64,000 nt of DNA from Azospirillum canadense (GCF_025961225.1 NZ_JAOQNG010000003.1:1-64000), one strand, 5' to 3'. Shown: positions 9,162 to 19,000, numbered from the stretch's first letter. Translations and numbers: made by a program. Notes: generated by a model from the sequence alone, not told the origin.

Positions 9162-10370
9162 TCAGGCCGCCTTTGCTGAGGGAAGCGGTGTGATGGCGGG
9201 CTCGTCGGCGGCGGCGATTCCGGCCATGGTTTCGAGTGTCAAGTAACGGTGCTGGAGCTGCCAGTCATCGTTTTGCTCCAGCAAGATCGCTCCGACCAGC
9301 CTTCGAACACTTTCCTCGTTCGGGAATATCCCAACAACATCGGTGCGGCGTTTCACTTCCTTGTTGAGACGCTCAAGAGGATTCGTCGAGTGTAGTTTGG
9401 TGCGGTGCGCTTCGGGATAGTCCATGTAAGCGAGCACGTCGTGCTCAGCGTCGTCGAGCAGTACTGCCACCTTGGGAAAGCGCGCCCGCAGCTGATCGGC
9501 GACATGGCGCCAGACCGCACCGGCGCTCTTGCGGTCGGGCTGCACGAAGACTTGGCGCACGGCGGCCGACACCACGGTCTGCTGCCCCTTGGGCACGTGG
9601 CAGAGCAGTGAGCGAAGGAAATGAACACGGCACCTCTGCCAGGTGGCGCTCAGCACCTGACTGATCGCCGCCTTCAGCCCCTCATGGGCATCGGAGATCA
9701 CCAGCTTCACCCCCTTCAGCCCGCGGCGCACCAGCGAGCGCAGGAACGCGATCCAGAAGATGGCCGCTTCCGACAGGCCGAGCCCGAGGCCGAGGATTTC
9801 ACGGCGGCCATCCTGATTGACGCCGGTGGCGATTATCGCGGCGATCGAGACGATGCGGCCGTCCTGGCGGACCTTCAGGTAGGTCGCATCCAGCCAGAGG
9901 TACGGCCACTCGCCCTCCAGCGGGCGCTCCAGGAAGGACTGCACGCGGGTGTCGATGTCCTGGCACAGCGCCGAGACCTGGGACTTGGAGATGCCGGTCA
10001 TGCCGAGTGCCTGCACCAGGTCATCGACCTTGCGCGTGGAGACGCCCTGAATCCACGCTTCCTGGATGACCGCGGTGAGCGCCTTCTCGGCGGTCTTGCG
10101 CGGCTCCAGAAAGGCCGGAAAGTAGCTGCCCTGGCGCAGCTTGGGGATCTTCAGGTCGAGCGTGCCGAGGCGGGTGTCGAGCTGGCGCGGCCGCGAGCCG
10201 TTGCGGTAGGTGGTGCGCGTGTCGCTGCGCTCGTGGCGCGCCGCGCCGATCAGCGCCTCGACCTCGAAGTCCATCAGCCGGTGTAACGTGTGCTCGGCGA
10301 CGGCGCGCAGAAAATCGCCGTCTGTGCTCTTCTGGATTTGCTCGATCAGTGCCATTCTGTCGTCGGTCAT
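9162..10370 (-). CDS. IS256-family transposase
   Basis: A 402-residue DDE transposase with the full IS256 pattern: MTDDRMALIEQIQKSTDGDF start, IPKLRQGSYFPAFLEPRK, GMTGISKSQVSALCQDID, first aspartate in LWLDATYLKVRQDGR, second in LVISDAHEGLKAAI, and LHSTNPLERLNKEVKRR near the C-terminus with the glutamate. The start at 10370 is chosen because it aligns with the paralogue at 1981. A further 27 codons are open upstream but do not look like protein. The frame is intact and the target duplication is perfect, so the element is probably active. Confidence 0.94.
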   Translation of the reverse strand: MTDDRMALIEQIQKSTDGDFLRAVAEHTLHRLMDFEVEALIGAARHERSDTRTTYRNGSRPRQLDTRLGTLDLKIPKLRQGSYFPAFLEPRKTAEKALTAVIQEAWIQGVSTRKVDDLVQALGMTGISKSQVSALCQDIDTRVQSFLERPLEGEWPYLWLDATYLKVRQDGRIVSIAAIIATGVNQDGRREILGLGLGLSEAAIFWIAFLRSLVRRGLKGVKLVISDAHEGLKAAISQVLSATWQRCRVHFLRSLLCHVPKGQQTVVSAAVRQVFVQPDRKSAGAVWRHVADQLRARFPKVAVLLDDAEHDVLAYMDYPEAHRTKLHSTNPLERLNKEVKRRTDVVGIFPNEESVRRLVGAILLEQNDDWQLQHRYLTLETMAGIAAADEPAITPLPSAKAA

Positions 10371-10467
10371 CGTCGTGTCCTTGGTTGTGATCGCGTGTCG
10401 CAACTCGACCTTACCAAAGATGCGCGATGACCACCTCCTGCCGCCGAACACACCGCCTGCGGGGCGG

Positions 10468-10528
10468 AGGATCGGGCTGGGGCCGGGCTACGCTGTGTGG
10501 GAGCTTCGCCCGGCCCCAGCCCGATCCT
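10468..10528. repeat. Perfect 21-bp inverted repeat with 19-nt loop, inside IS256 copy B
   Basis: The arms at 10468-10488 and 10508-10528 are exactly complementary and very GC-rich (arm core GGGCTGGGGCCGGGC). They lie between the transposase start and the right end. The structure could block read-through transcription from outside into the transposase, or be a smaller insertion carried by the IS. Confidence 0.85.
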
Positions 10529-11505
10529 TCATGGGCGCTTTTTCCACCACGCCCCTGGACGTTACCTACACGTTGCCTCGCTTGCTGATGCCCAGCAGCT
10601 TCGCCTTGCCTCCGGTTGTCCTCTGCCGGGGCACCAAGCCAAGCCACGCGGCGAAGTCGCGGCCGCGGGCGAAGGCGCTCGCGTCGCCCACTGCCGCCGC
10701 CAGCGCCGTGGCGTTCAGCACGCCGATGCCGGGAATGGTGGCCAGGCGGCGCGCGCTGTCATCGCTGCGGGCGCGTTCCGCGAACTCGTCATCGAGCGCA
10801 GCGATGCGCTGGTCGAGATCCTGCCATTCGGTTTGCATATCCACCAGCAACTGACGGATTCGGGGGCTGAGATCAGCCGTCTCAGTTCCGGTTAACAGCT
10901 CGGCCAGAGCTTGTTCGAACTGTCGCCGTCCCTGTGGGAACACGAGGCCGCGTTCAAGCAGCACCGCACGCAGCTGGTTGATCAGCGCCGTTCGCTCCCC
11001 CACGAGCCGCGAGCGGACCCGATGCAGGATTTGCGCGTCGAGCTGCGCTTCGGTTTTCAGAGGAACGAAGCGCATGGTCGGCCGCGTCGCCGCCTCGGCG
11101 ATCGCTTCGGCGTCGCGGTCGTCGTTCTTCTGCGCTTTGACGTAGGGGCGCACGTACTCCGGCGACATCAGCCGCACGGTGTGGCCCTGCGCGGCGATCT
11201 CGCGTCCAACGTGGTGGGCGCCGCAGCAGGCCTCCATGGCGACGACGCAGGTCGGCAGCCCAGCGGTGAACCCGATCACGTTCGTCCGCGCCATCCGGCG
11301 ACGCAGGACGACGCGCCCCGCCGCGTCCAGTCCGACCACACTGCACGTCCGCTTGCCAAGGTCGATCCCCAGTACGGCAATCTGCATGTCGCCCTCCTTT
11401 CTCAGCTCAGTCCGCCGCTTTTAACGGCGGAGCGTGAGGGGCGGGCCATTCCATAAAAGTCGCTCAATTGCTGGAGACCTCGCCGGACCGCAGCGAGCGC
11501 AGGTG

Positions 11506-12506
11506 ATGGCCGCCATCGAGCAGGCGGCCCCCGCGGTGGACGTCGCCACCGCCTGCCGCGCCTTGGGCGTGCCGCGCGCCAGCTTCTATCGGCATCGCGA
11601 CCGGCAGCGCCGGGTTGGTCCACCACGTCCACCCAGCCGTCGTCTCCCTCCACCACGCGCTCTGAGCGGCGGTGAGCGACATTGCGTTCTTGACCTGCTG
11701 CACAGCGAGCGCTTCGTCGATGCCGCCCCGGCCCAGGTCTACGCCACCTTGCTCGACGAGGGGCAGTACCTGTGCTCGGTGCGCACCATGTATCGCCTGC
11801 TGGCGGCCAATGACGAAGTGCGCGAGCGCCGCCAGCAACGCCGGCATCCGGCCTATGCCAAGCCCGAGCTGCTGGCCACCGGCCCCAATCAGGTGTGGAG
11901 TTGGGACATCACCAAGCTGAAGGGCCCGGTCAAGGGCACCTGGTTGTGCCTGTACGTCATCCTCGACATCTTCAGCCGCGCTGTGGTCGGCTGGACGGTG
12001 GCCTACCGGGAAAGCGCGGCTTTGGCCGAGCGGCTGATCCGGCAAACCGTACGCAAGCACGGCGTCGCGCGGGACCAGCTGACGCTGCACGCCGACCGCG
12101 GCGCGGCGATGAAGGCCAAGGCGGTGATCGAGTTGCTGGCCGATCTCGGCGTGACGCGCAGCCACAGCCGCCCGCAGCAGTCCAACGATAACCTCTTCTC
12201 CGAGGCCCAGTTCAAGACACTGAAGTACCACCGCGACTTCCCCGAGCGGTTCGGCTCGATCCAGGATGCCCGGGCCTTCTGCCGCGCCTTCTTCGCCTGG
12301 TACAACACCAAGCACCGCCACTCCGGGCTGGCGCTGATGACGCCGCATCAGGTCCATTACCCGGCGACACCGGCGCGATCCGCGCCGCCCGCCAGGCGGT
12401 GCTCGATGAGGGGCACCGTCGCCATCCTGAGCGCTTCGTGCGCAAGCCACCTGAGGCGCCGGCGCCGCCTGCCGCCCGCCGCCGTGTGGATCAACCCGCC
12501 GGCTGA
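11506..12506 (+). pseudogene. IS3-family orfB transposase (integrase core), late frameshift
   Basis: The DDE integrase core is complete: WSWDITKLKGPVKGTW (first D), LTLHADRGAAMKAKA (second D) and FSEAQFKTLKYHRDFPERF (E). The frame is clean from ATG 11506 to LALMTPHQVHY. Near 12360 one extra base shifts it. The expected tail (GAIRAARQAVLDEGHRRHPE, then RFVRKPPEAPAP) continues in the next frame to a stop at 12504-12506. In the unshifted frame translation ends at 12522 with an unrelated tail. Only the last 50 residues are affected, so residual activity is possible. It pairs with the split orfA. Confidence 0.85.
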
Positions 12507-12522
12507 CCGGACGGTGAGCTGA

Positions 12523-13141
12523 TGCCCAGTCCTGTCATCCCGTTGTTCGGCGGAAGACCGGCCATCCCGCTGTCCCGGCCTGTCATCTCTCACGCCGGCG
12601 CGCGAGAGGGCGGGCAAGGCCCTTCCCGAGGGACCCGCCCTCAGGGGCGGGACGGAAGGGCCTTGCGCGACCCGAGCCCGCCGGCATCCTGCAAGCAGAC
12701 CGGCGCGGCGACCTCGGCGCGGGCACCTCTGATCACGGGAGCTTGCCGAGCCTGAACTCCAAACCCGGCTGTCTCATTCGCGTTGACACGTACCGCGTGG
12801 GCTCTGTGGAGGCGGCGATGGCGGCGCGCCCCGCCGGGGTGGTGCGGGCGTTGGGATGGATTTGGTCCATGGCCGTTCCTCCCGGCCGGGGCCGAACAGG
12901 CTCGGCGTCGCCGCCACGAGGGATGATGCCCGCCGCGGCCGGCCCGTCAACCCTGGCCCTGACGGGCCACCGCCGAAGGCGGCTGTGGGGTTGACCGGCC
13001 GTCGCGCGGCGGGCGCTTCTGGCTCGTCATGGCGACGACGGACGGGACTGCGCCGATCGCTTGTTTACTGAGGCGCAGGGCCCAGACGCCTTTCGATCCA
13101 CCAGCCATGCTCTTGGATGGCCCAACACACCGGGGCCCAAC
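12523..13141. other. Spacer between IS3 orfB and an IS5 relic
   Basis: Apart from the strong hairpin at 12614-12666, no convincing gene was found. The distal end of the IS3 element must lie here, but no inverted repeat matching its left side was found by eye. Confidence 0.5.
12614..12666. repeat. Two-tier GC-rich hairpin
   Basis: GCAAGGCCCTTCC (12614-12626) pairs with GGAAGGGCCTTGC (12654-12666). Inside it, CCCGCCC pairs with GGGCGGG around a TCA turn. No T-run follows on either strand, so it is not a typical intrinsic terminator. It may stop transcription leaving the IS3 element or be a recombination or cruciform site. Confidence 0.7.
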
Positions 13142-13513
13142 AACGTTCCGCCATCACACAGGTACGATGGCGAGCCGGTCTATCGCGCCGTGATCGCCCA
13201 CAGTCCTGACGCGGAAGTGATCATTCCGCCGCGCGCGACCGCCGTGCCGAGCGACACCGCCGGGAGCGCTCCCACACAGCGTGACGACCACATCCAGATG
13301 ATCACCGAGCGTGGTCGGCTCGGCTGGCAGCGGGCGGTCCACTACGGCCGGCGCTCTCTCGGCGAGGTGGCGATGTTGCGGTACAAGACGCTGATCGGCC
13401 GCAGCCTGCGCGCTCGGACTCCGCCGGCGCAGAAGGTTGAAGCGGCCGTCGGCGGCAAGGTCCTCAATATCATGACCAGCTTGGGCATGCCAGTCTCCCG
13501 CAAGGTCGCCTGA
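13142..13513 (+). pseudogene. IS5-family transposase C-terminal relic
   Basis: The frame reads YDGEPVYRAVIAHSPDAEVI, then APTQRDDHIQMITERGRLGW, then AVHYGRRSLGEVAMLRYKTL, and ends at a stop at 13511-13513. It aligns with the C-terminal third of the intact IS5 transposase at 41967-42932 (APTQRDRHIQTIAEKGRLAW, YNKRAGVESQMARWK) but differs at many positions. It is from a related but different IS5. The N-terminal two-thirds is absent. Confidence 0.75.
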
Positions 13514-13600
13514 TCACCGATCGGACAGAGCCAACTCTGTCAGCGCGCCGAGTTGTGCACCAATGTCGCCCTTGGGGCTCGTTTCGGCAGGACGAAAAAG

Positions 13601-13630
13601 CGGCGTCCTAGGGCGGGAACCAGGACGCCG
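13601..13630. terminator. Short hairpin after the IS5 relic
   Basis: CGGCGTCCT (13601-13609) pairs with AGGACGCCG (13622-13630) across a 12-nt loop. A run of A precedes it, so on the minus strand it would be followed by T residues. It could act as a minus-strand terminator, but no intact minus-strand gene reads into it. Confidence 0.4.
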
Positions 13631-13913
13631 GGATTTATGGAGGATCCACTTCATGAAAGCGCATGAGTGGGGGCCTCATGCATCTCCATCAATACCACGC
13701 CCTTGCTGTTGGTGAGCCGGTTCACCCGGCGTATCCCACACGACGCGTCAGGGTATTGCGATGGGGGCGTGTCTTGGACGGGTATACCCAAGCAAGCCGT
13801 CTCAGCGAGACAGTCGAACCCAGGCTTTCCGCGTCCTATTGGGATTGCCTTTCCGATTTCGAGACAAGACCAGGGAGGGGTCTAAGCCCAAACGAGACGC
13901 AAGGGGGCGGACC

Positions 13914-13993
13914 ATGGCGACTTACGGCTATGCGCGGGTGAGCACCAACGATCACGACCTTACGGTTCAGGTGGAAGCGCTGAAAGCCGTCCG
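13914..13993 (+). pseudogene. Serine resolvase/invertase N-terminal relic
   Basis: MATYGYARVSTNDHDLTVQV is the classical start of small serine recombinases of the Tn3 resolvase/Hin type and includes the catalytic serine in YARVST. Similarity ends after about 27 residues (EALKAV), and the frame then runs into unrelated sequence. AAGGGGGCGG lies just upstream of the ATG. It is probably a remnant of a Tn3-like transposon. Confidence 0.7.
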
Positions 13994-14043
13994 GTCCGAA
14001 CGCTCCGCCGTCGCGGTCGAAGAGCAGTGCGGGCAGCGCATGC
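13990..14043 (-). pseudogene. Zinc-ribbon transposase N-terminal relic (IS6-like)
   Basis: The minus strand reads MRCPHCSSTATAERSDRT. This resembles the start of the IS6 transposase at 19717 (MNCPHCHSSATTERAGRT). Only about 18 codons remain before the match is lost at the resolvase relic. It is very short, so the call rests on the CPHC ribbon and the following TAER. Confidence 0.35.
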
Positions 14044-14093
14044 GTCACCCCCAAAAGCGGAGGTGACCCTCTACGACAGCTCCAGTGCGACGA

Positions 14094-14288
14094 TCAAGCT
14101 GGCGCGAGCCCTGACGGAACCGCCAAACACGCCTGCATCACCGTCGCCCGCTTGTAACTGGGCCGCCACTGCACGACCGCGCAGGAGATGGAGCACTGCA
14201 TCCGCGCGGGATGCTCGACCACGGTGATGTAGATCGCGGCTCCCGTGAACAACGCCGTGGCCAACAGCGCCAGTTTCGCTGCCGTCAT
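14094..14288 (-). pseudogene. DUF1772-type membrane protein, truncated
   Basis: The frame from ATG 14288 reads TAAKLALLATALFTGAAIYI, then TVVEHPARMQCS, then VQWRPSYKRATVMQA. This is the N-terminal helix and the VEHPAR/SYKRA region of DUF1772 (anthrone-oxygenase-like) membrane proteins. GGGAGGGG lies upstream as a ribosome site. Family members are about 150 residues. Here the similarity stops after about 53 residues and the frame ends at 14094. Confidence 0.65.
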
Positions 14289-14788
14289 CGTCCCCTCCCT
14301 GCTCCAACCCCAAAAGAGAATACAAGGAGGCCAGCGAGGTTCCCGGTCGACCACCTGCCCCTTTCACCCCGACGGCGCCGCAGCGTGGAAGGACGCCGTG
14401 CGTTCCGCCATGATTTTTTGCCGACGACCGCCAGCAAAGAAAATCTGCCCGTCATGAAAAGGATTTAGACTCTTCACTGCTTGTTGACCAAAGCGTTATC
14501 TGCCCTTCCGGCCTTTCGTTACACTTTTGCCGATATCACCATTTCTATATTGCCGGAGCAGCAAGAGTTCAAATATCGTCCGGTGCAGCACAGCCCAAAG
14601 AGGAAACGCACACAGAAAAAGACGGGCTGAGCATCGGCAGATCGCCCCACTGAAGAATGCCGCCACCAAAAAAGCACAAGCACGCGGCGCCTCCATTCGG
14701 AGACCAAGAGCATCTTCAGCGGGGCTGATCTTTACGAAATTCATTCTGCATTCAACAGAATAATACGAATCACGAGGAAGGGGACGTC
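14289..14788. promoter_or_regulatory. Region upstream of phbB
   Basis: 500 bp with lower GC content than the surroundings and no convincing gene. It must contain the phbB promoter. No clear -35/-10 pair could be assigned. GAGGAAGGGG at 14773-14782 is the phbB ribosome site. Confidence 0.5.
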
Positions 14789-15511
14789 ATGGCTCGAGTT
14801 GCAGTCGTCACGGGCGGAACGCGCGGTATCGGTGAGGCCATCTCCGTCGCGCTGAAGAACGCCGGTTACACGGTCGCCGCCAACTACGCCGGGAACGACG
14901 AAAAGGCGAAGGAGTTCTCCGCCCGCACCGGAATTGCCGTCTACAAGTTCGACGTCTCGGACTTCGACGCGGTGCAGGACGGCATCGCCACGATCACGGC
15001 CGAACTGGGCCCGGTCGACGTGGTGGTCAACAACGCGGGCATCACCCGCGATGGCGTGCTGCAGCGCATGACGCCGCAGCAGTGGAACGACGTCATCGCG
15101 ACCAACCTGACCTCCTGCTTCAACCTGTGCCGCAACGTCATCGACGGCATGCGCGAGCGCGGCTTCGGCCGCATCGTCAACATCGGTTCGGTGAACGGTC
15201 AGGCCGGCCAGTACGGCCAGGTGAACTACGCCGCCGCCAAGTCGGGCATCCACGGCTTCACCAAGGCCTTGGCCCAGGAGGGGGCGGCCAAGGGCATCAC
15301 CGTCAACGCGATCGCCCCGGGCTACATCGACACCGACATGGTCCGCGCCGTGCCGCCGAACGTGCTGGAGAAGATCGTTGCCCGCATCCCGGTCGGCCGC
15401 CTCGGCAAGGCCGAGGAGATCGCCCGCGGCGTGCTGTTCCTGGTCGGCGACGACGCCGGTTTCATCACCGGCTCGACGCTGTCCATCAACGGCGGCCAGC
15501 ACATGTACTGA
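14789..15511 (+). CDS. phbB: Acetoacetyl-CoA reductase (NADPH-dependent SDR)
   Basis: A 240-residue classical short-chain dehydrogenase of the PhbB/PhaB subgroup, which reduces acetoacetyl-CoA to (R)-3-hydroxybutyryl-CoA for polyhydroxybutyrate synthesis in the cytosol. It shows the nucleotide motif GGTRGIGEA (9-17), NNAGITRDG (about 87), and the catalytic set S in NIGSVNGQAGQYG with Y and K in VNYAAAKSGIHG. It ends LSINGGQHMY, typical of PhbB. The ribosome site GAGGAAGGGG is 6-7 nt upstream. It stands alone, without phbA or phbC, and is followed by a strong hairpin. FabG is an alternative, but the residues around VNGQAGQYGQ favour PhbB. Confidence 0.93.
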   Translation: MARVAVVTGGTRGIGEAISVALKNAGYTVAANYAGNDEKAKEFSARTGIAVYKFDVSDFDAVQDGIATITAELGPVDVVVNNAGITRDGVLQRMTPQQWNDVIATNLTSCFNLCRNVIDGMRERGFGRIVNIGSVNGQAGQYGQVNYAAAKSGIHGFTKALAQEGAAKGITVNAIAPGYIDTDMVRAVPPNVLEKIVARIPVGRLGKAEEIARGVLFLVGDDAGFITGSTLSINGGQHMY

Positions 15512-15524
15512 GCGCAAGGAGCAC

Positions 15525-15563
15525 GCCCGCGAGCGTCGTTTGCAGGCAACGGCGCTCGCGGGC
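15525..15563 (+). terminator. Terminator hairpin after phbB
   Basis: GCCCGCGAGCG (15525-15535) pairs with CGCTCGCGGGC (15553-15563) 14 nt after the phbB stop. The stem is very stable. A G-run rather than a T-run follows, so termination may be imperfect. Confidence 0.75.
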
Positions 15564-15584
15564 CGTGCTGTGGGGGAGATGCCT

Positions 15585-15761
15585 ATGATCCTTGACGAGA
15601 ACAGGTCGCCCGACCGGTCCCCCGCCCCTTCAGGCCGAGCGCTGTGGACCGACGACCTCCTGCACCTGCTCGGAGCGGCCCACGAATGTCTGGCGGGTAC
15701 CGCAGTCCCGGACCTCGACGCCGAAATTGATCCGGCGCTGGCCTACTGCTGCGCCGGGTGA
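15585..15761 (+). CDS. Small acidic protein of unknown function
   Basis: A 58-codon frame from ATG 15585, with GGGGAG 6 nt upstream. It contains an acidic, leucine-rich stretch (ALWTDDLLHLLGAAHECLAG). I do not recognise the family. The frame could be a truncated gene, because the sequence after the stop shows no gene until 16033. The 270 bp that follow hold nothing I can support. Confidence 0.3.
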   Translation: MILDENRSPDRSPAPSGRALWTDDLLHLLGAAHECLAGTAVPDLDAEIDPALAYCCAG

Positions 15762-16032
15762 TTGGAGGCTACGCCGGGAAAAGGTACGATTGAGTATCTT
15801 CCTGGCGCACCGGAGTATGGAGACGTCGCGGCCAGGGCGCCAGCGCTCGGCGTCATCAGTGATCGCTGCCGCGTTGTTCCGTAGGTCGGTGGGCAGCCCG
15901 GTCGCCGTCTGGACCAACTGCGGCAGACCGGGATGCCGGCTATCCAAGGCGGCAACCGTCACCGCCACGCCCTCGGTGCCGACCGTGGCCTCGCCGGCTT
16001 ATGCATGCCGGAGCCGCCATGTGATGAAGGGA

Positions 16033-19000
16033 TCACGTCAGCGTCTCGAGCATTGCCTGGGCATCTTGGACGTCGGGTGTCCAACACCCGTCGGCGAACC
16101 ATGCGCGGACGGGCGCGAGCAGGGCACGGGCGTCCTCCCGCTTGCCCCGCTCCCGCCAGCACCCGGCCAGGCGTGTCGCGGCGCGCAGCTCAAAGGATTT
16201 CGCCCGTTGTCGGCGCGCGACGGCAAGCGCGTCGGTGAAGCACCGTTCCACCGCGGGCATGGGCGCCCCGGCAAGCCGGAGCAGATCGCCCTCGATCCGG
16301 TGCATGTCGGCTTTCCAGACCCGTTCGCCGCTCCGCTTGGCCCAGTCCATGGCCTCTTGGATCGTGCGAAGGCCCGCGGCGCTGTCGCCGCGCTCGGCAT
16401 GCAGTGTCGCCAACAGGGCGAGGTAATGCGGGCGGTGAAAGGCGGTGCCGATGGCCGCGAGGTCCGCGATGCCCCTCTCCATAAGCGCAATCCCCTCCCG
16501 CAGCTGCCCCTCCTGGGCGCACACCCAGCCACGGATGATGCTGCTGTGCCCGCGCCACGAGGCGAGACGGTGCCTGTCGGCCCAGGCGATGGCCGCGTCC
16601 GCGTGCTCACGGGCGGCGTCGACGTCGCGCAGCAGCTCGGAGAGTTGCGCCCCCGCGTAAAAGCGGACGTGATTGACCGTGTTGGCGTGCTCCAGTTCGA
16701 CCGCGCAGCGGAGGGCCTCAGCGGCCGTGCCCTTTGCCTGGTCGGGATAGCCCAACGCCCACAGCACCAGGGACAGGAAGGCCAGGCCGGATGCCCGTGG
16801 GTCCGTCACCGAGCGCGCGGCCAGCTCACGGTCGCGCTCCGGGTCGTAGAGCGCCGGGATCGCCTCGAATTCCCGTCGAGCGTGCGCGAAGGCGCCGGCC
16901 TGCATCAAGGCCGCGCCGGTGGCGCGATGGCTCAACAGCAGAGGCGCCGGCAACCCGGCCCTGAGGGCCAAAGCCCGGCACTGCTTGGCCAAGCGCAGCG
17001 CCACCAAGGTCTCCCCCCGCACCACGCGATTGCTGGCCAGGCCGAAGAGGGTCGGGATCAGGCGGTCGGTATCGCCGAGCTGCTCACACAGCCCCTTGGC
17101 CCGTTCGTAAGCCCTCGCCACCTGCGGGCCGGTCCACCCGGAAATGGAGATCAGCGGCGTCCCGAGCGCAAGCTGGAACTCGAGCTCCATCCGGTCGCGC
17201 TCAATCGAGGCCGGCCGGGCCATCAGGACCTCCAAGCCTCGGTTGAGTTGACGGACCGCCTCCCAATCGGCCGAGCGCTGCGCCGAGCGGCACCCAGCCT
17301 TCAACCAGTAGGCCGCCGCGCGCTCGGCCTGCCCCGCTTCCGTCAAATGGCGGGCGACCACCTCGGGTTCGACCTCCGCCTGCTCGGGAAACCGCTCGAT
17401 CAGCGCCTGCGCGATGGCACCGTGGAGGTCCTGCCGGCGACCGTGCAACAACGTGCGGCACGCGGCGTCCTGAACGAGGGCATGCTTGAACAGAAAGCGC
17501 GCGTCCGGCGGTTCGCCACGGCCGAACAGGAGTTCGGCCTCGGTGAGCCGGTCCAACGCGTCCTGCAAAGCGGCGTCGGACCATCCTATGACCGACGCCA
17601 GCATGTCGTAGGAGAACTCCCGCCCGATGACCGCGCCGACCTGCGCGACCTCCTTCGCCGCGGGGCCGAGCCGGTCAAGGCGGGCGATGAGCGAGGCGTG
17701 CAGCGTTGTGGGAAACGCGGATGTGTGGAACGCTGGTCGGGGTGGGCCGACATCCCCGCTGGGCTCACCGCCGATGCACGCTTCCAGAACCGCTTTGGTC
17801 AACTCCTCGATGAACAGCGGCACGCCGTCGCTGCGCGCCACGATGGTGTCTATGGCCTCGCCGGGCAACGCGCGATGACCAAGGACCTGCTGCACGAGCG
17901 TGGCCCCCTCTCGCTCGTCCAGCCGGTTCAGCCGGAGCAATGCGACATGCCGTTGGCCAATCCAGGGCGGTTGGAAGTCCGGTCGGAAGGTCACGATGAG
18001 CAGCACGGGAAGGTGCTGGACCTTGTCGATGGTGCGGTCGAGCAATTCGCGTGAGGTCGGGTCGATCCAGTGCACGTCCTCGTAGATCATCAGCAGTGGG
18101 TGTGCGGCCGCCAAGCATTCGAATTGATGGAGGAGGGCTGTGAAGGTCTTCTCCTTCTTGCGTTGTGGCGTCCAGTTGAGCGCCGGATAACGCCCGGTCG
18201 CCGGCAGCGACAGGAGTTCGGCAATGAGCGCCACGTCGGCGAGGGTCGGATGCGCGGGCGCGAGAAGCGCTTCCAGTTTGCTCAACTTGACGGTCGGCGG
18301 GTCGTCCCGTTCGAACCCGGCGGCCCGCGCGAGCTGGGCGATCACCGGGTGCAGCGGGCTCTCCGCGTGGTATGGGGAGCAGAACTGTCGCAAGCGTGTG
18401 TGTGGTTCGCCCGCGACCATGTCCTGCACGGCGGCAGCGAGGCGGGATTTGCCGATGCCCGCTTCTCCCGCGATCAGGGCCACTTGGCCGTGCCCGTTCT
18501 TGGCCGGTTGCCAGAGCGCCGCCAACTGGGCGATGTCCGCCGCGCGGCCGACGAGCGGGGCCAGGGACGTGGGATGGAATGCCTCAAACCGGCTTTCGAT
18601 CGCGCTGGGCCGCAACACCTCGAAGGGGTGGATGGGGGTCGCGAACCCCTTGACCGCGATACTGCCGAGATCACGGCAGTCGAAAAGAGCGCCAATCAAG
18701 AGACGGGTTTCGGTGTCGATGACAACCGTGTTCGGCGCCGCGAGCGCCTGGAGGCGCGCGGCGAGGTTGGGCGCCCGTCCGACCACGCCGCATTCGTGCG
18801 CGTCGCCCGAACCAACCTGGGAACCGACGACGACCAGACCGGTGCCGATGCCGACGCGGACCTGCAGGCGCTCGGGCGTTGCGAGGCGGCCGACCCTTTC
18901 GGCCAAGCTCAGGCCCGCGCGCACCGCTCGCTCGGCATCCTCCTCGTGGGCTTGCGGATAACCGAAGTAGACCAGGGCTCCATCGCCCATGTACTTGGCC

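Larger units (their letters stand above)
9108..10566 (-). mobile_element. IS256-family insertion sequence, copy B
   Basis: A 1459-bp element with ends GGTCACGTCC (left) and GGTAACGTCC (right, read inward), flanked by the direct repeat TACACGTTG. It carries one intact transposase and, between the gene's start and the right end, a 21-bp perfect inverted repeat. It sits inside the IS110 transposase and is the youngest layer of the nest. Confidence 0.92.
8891..11387 (-). pseudogene. IS110-family transposase, split by IS256
   Basis: The N-terminal 270 codons (11387 down to 10576) have the RuvC-like start MQIAVLGIDLGKRTCSVVGL, the KAQKNDDRDAEAIAEAATRP block and the C-terminal-domain segment IPGIGVLNATALAAAVGDAS, ending LGISKRGNV. 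The last 72 codons (9107 down to 8891) begin YLRTLLIHGARAALPALSRK. Joining the parts after removing IS256 and one TACACGTTG copy gives exactly 343 codons, the normal length. AAGGAGG lies 5-6 nt upstream of ATG 11387. The family's catalytic serine lies in the C-terminal domain. The gene was intact before the IS256 insertion. Confidence 0.9.
8470..11455 (-). mobile_element. IS110-family (IS1111-type) element, itself split by IS256
   Basis: DNA between the two halves of IS3 orfA. Without the IS256 copy (9108-10566) and one 9-bp repeat it is about 1.52 kb, the usual size for IS1111-type elements. No long terminal inverted repeats are visible, as expected for IS110 relatives. The exact ends are uncertain by a few bases because the junction lies in an A-rich run. 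The noncoding side downstream of the transposase is long (about 420 bp) and the upstream side short (about 70 bp). Confidence 0.75.
8104..11507 (+). pseudogene. IS3-family orfA, split by the IS1111 insertion
   Basis: The 5' part (8104-8469) encodes a helix-turn-helix and coiled-coil protein with TFSVSDKLRVLEEIDRA, GLYSSNVTRWRRQRDAG and ERENARLRDQLSRAEAVIEL. The 3' part lies at 11456-11506 and reads KVAQLLETSPDRSERR and stop. Joined, they give the usual IS3 orfA ending. The split falls in an A-rich run (CAAAAA / AAAAGTC). The orfA stop overlaps the orfB start (TGATG at 11504-11508), as is normal for IS3. As it stands, the 5' part reads 15 codons into inserted DNA and stops at 8514. Confidence 0.8.

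Noticed and set aside
15592..18054. Very long plus-strand open frame opposite the SAM/cyclase/ATPase gene
   Set aside because: It is antisense to a well-supported gene with clear domains. Its translation is low-complexity Gly/Arg/Pro-rich with no recognisable motif, as expected for a shadow frame in GC-rich DNA.
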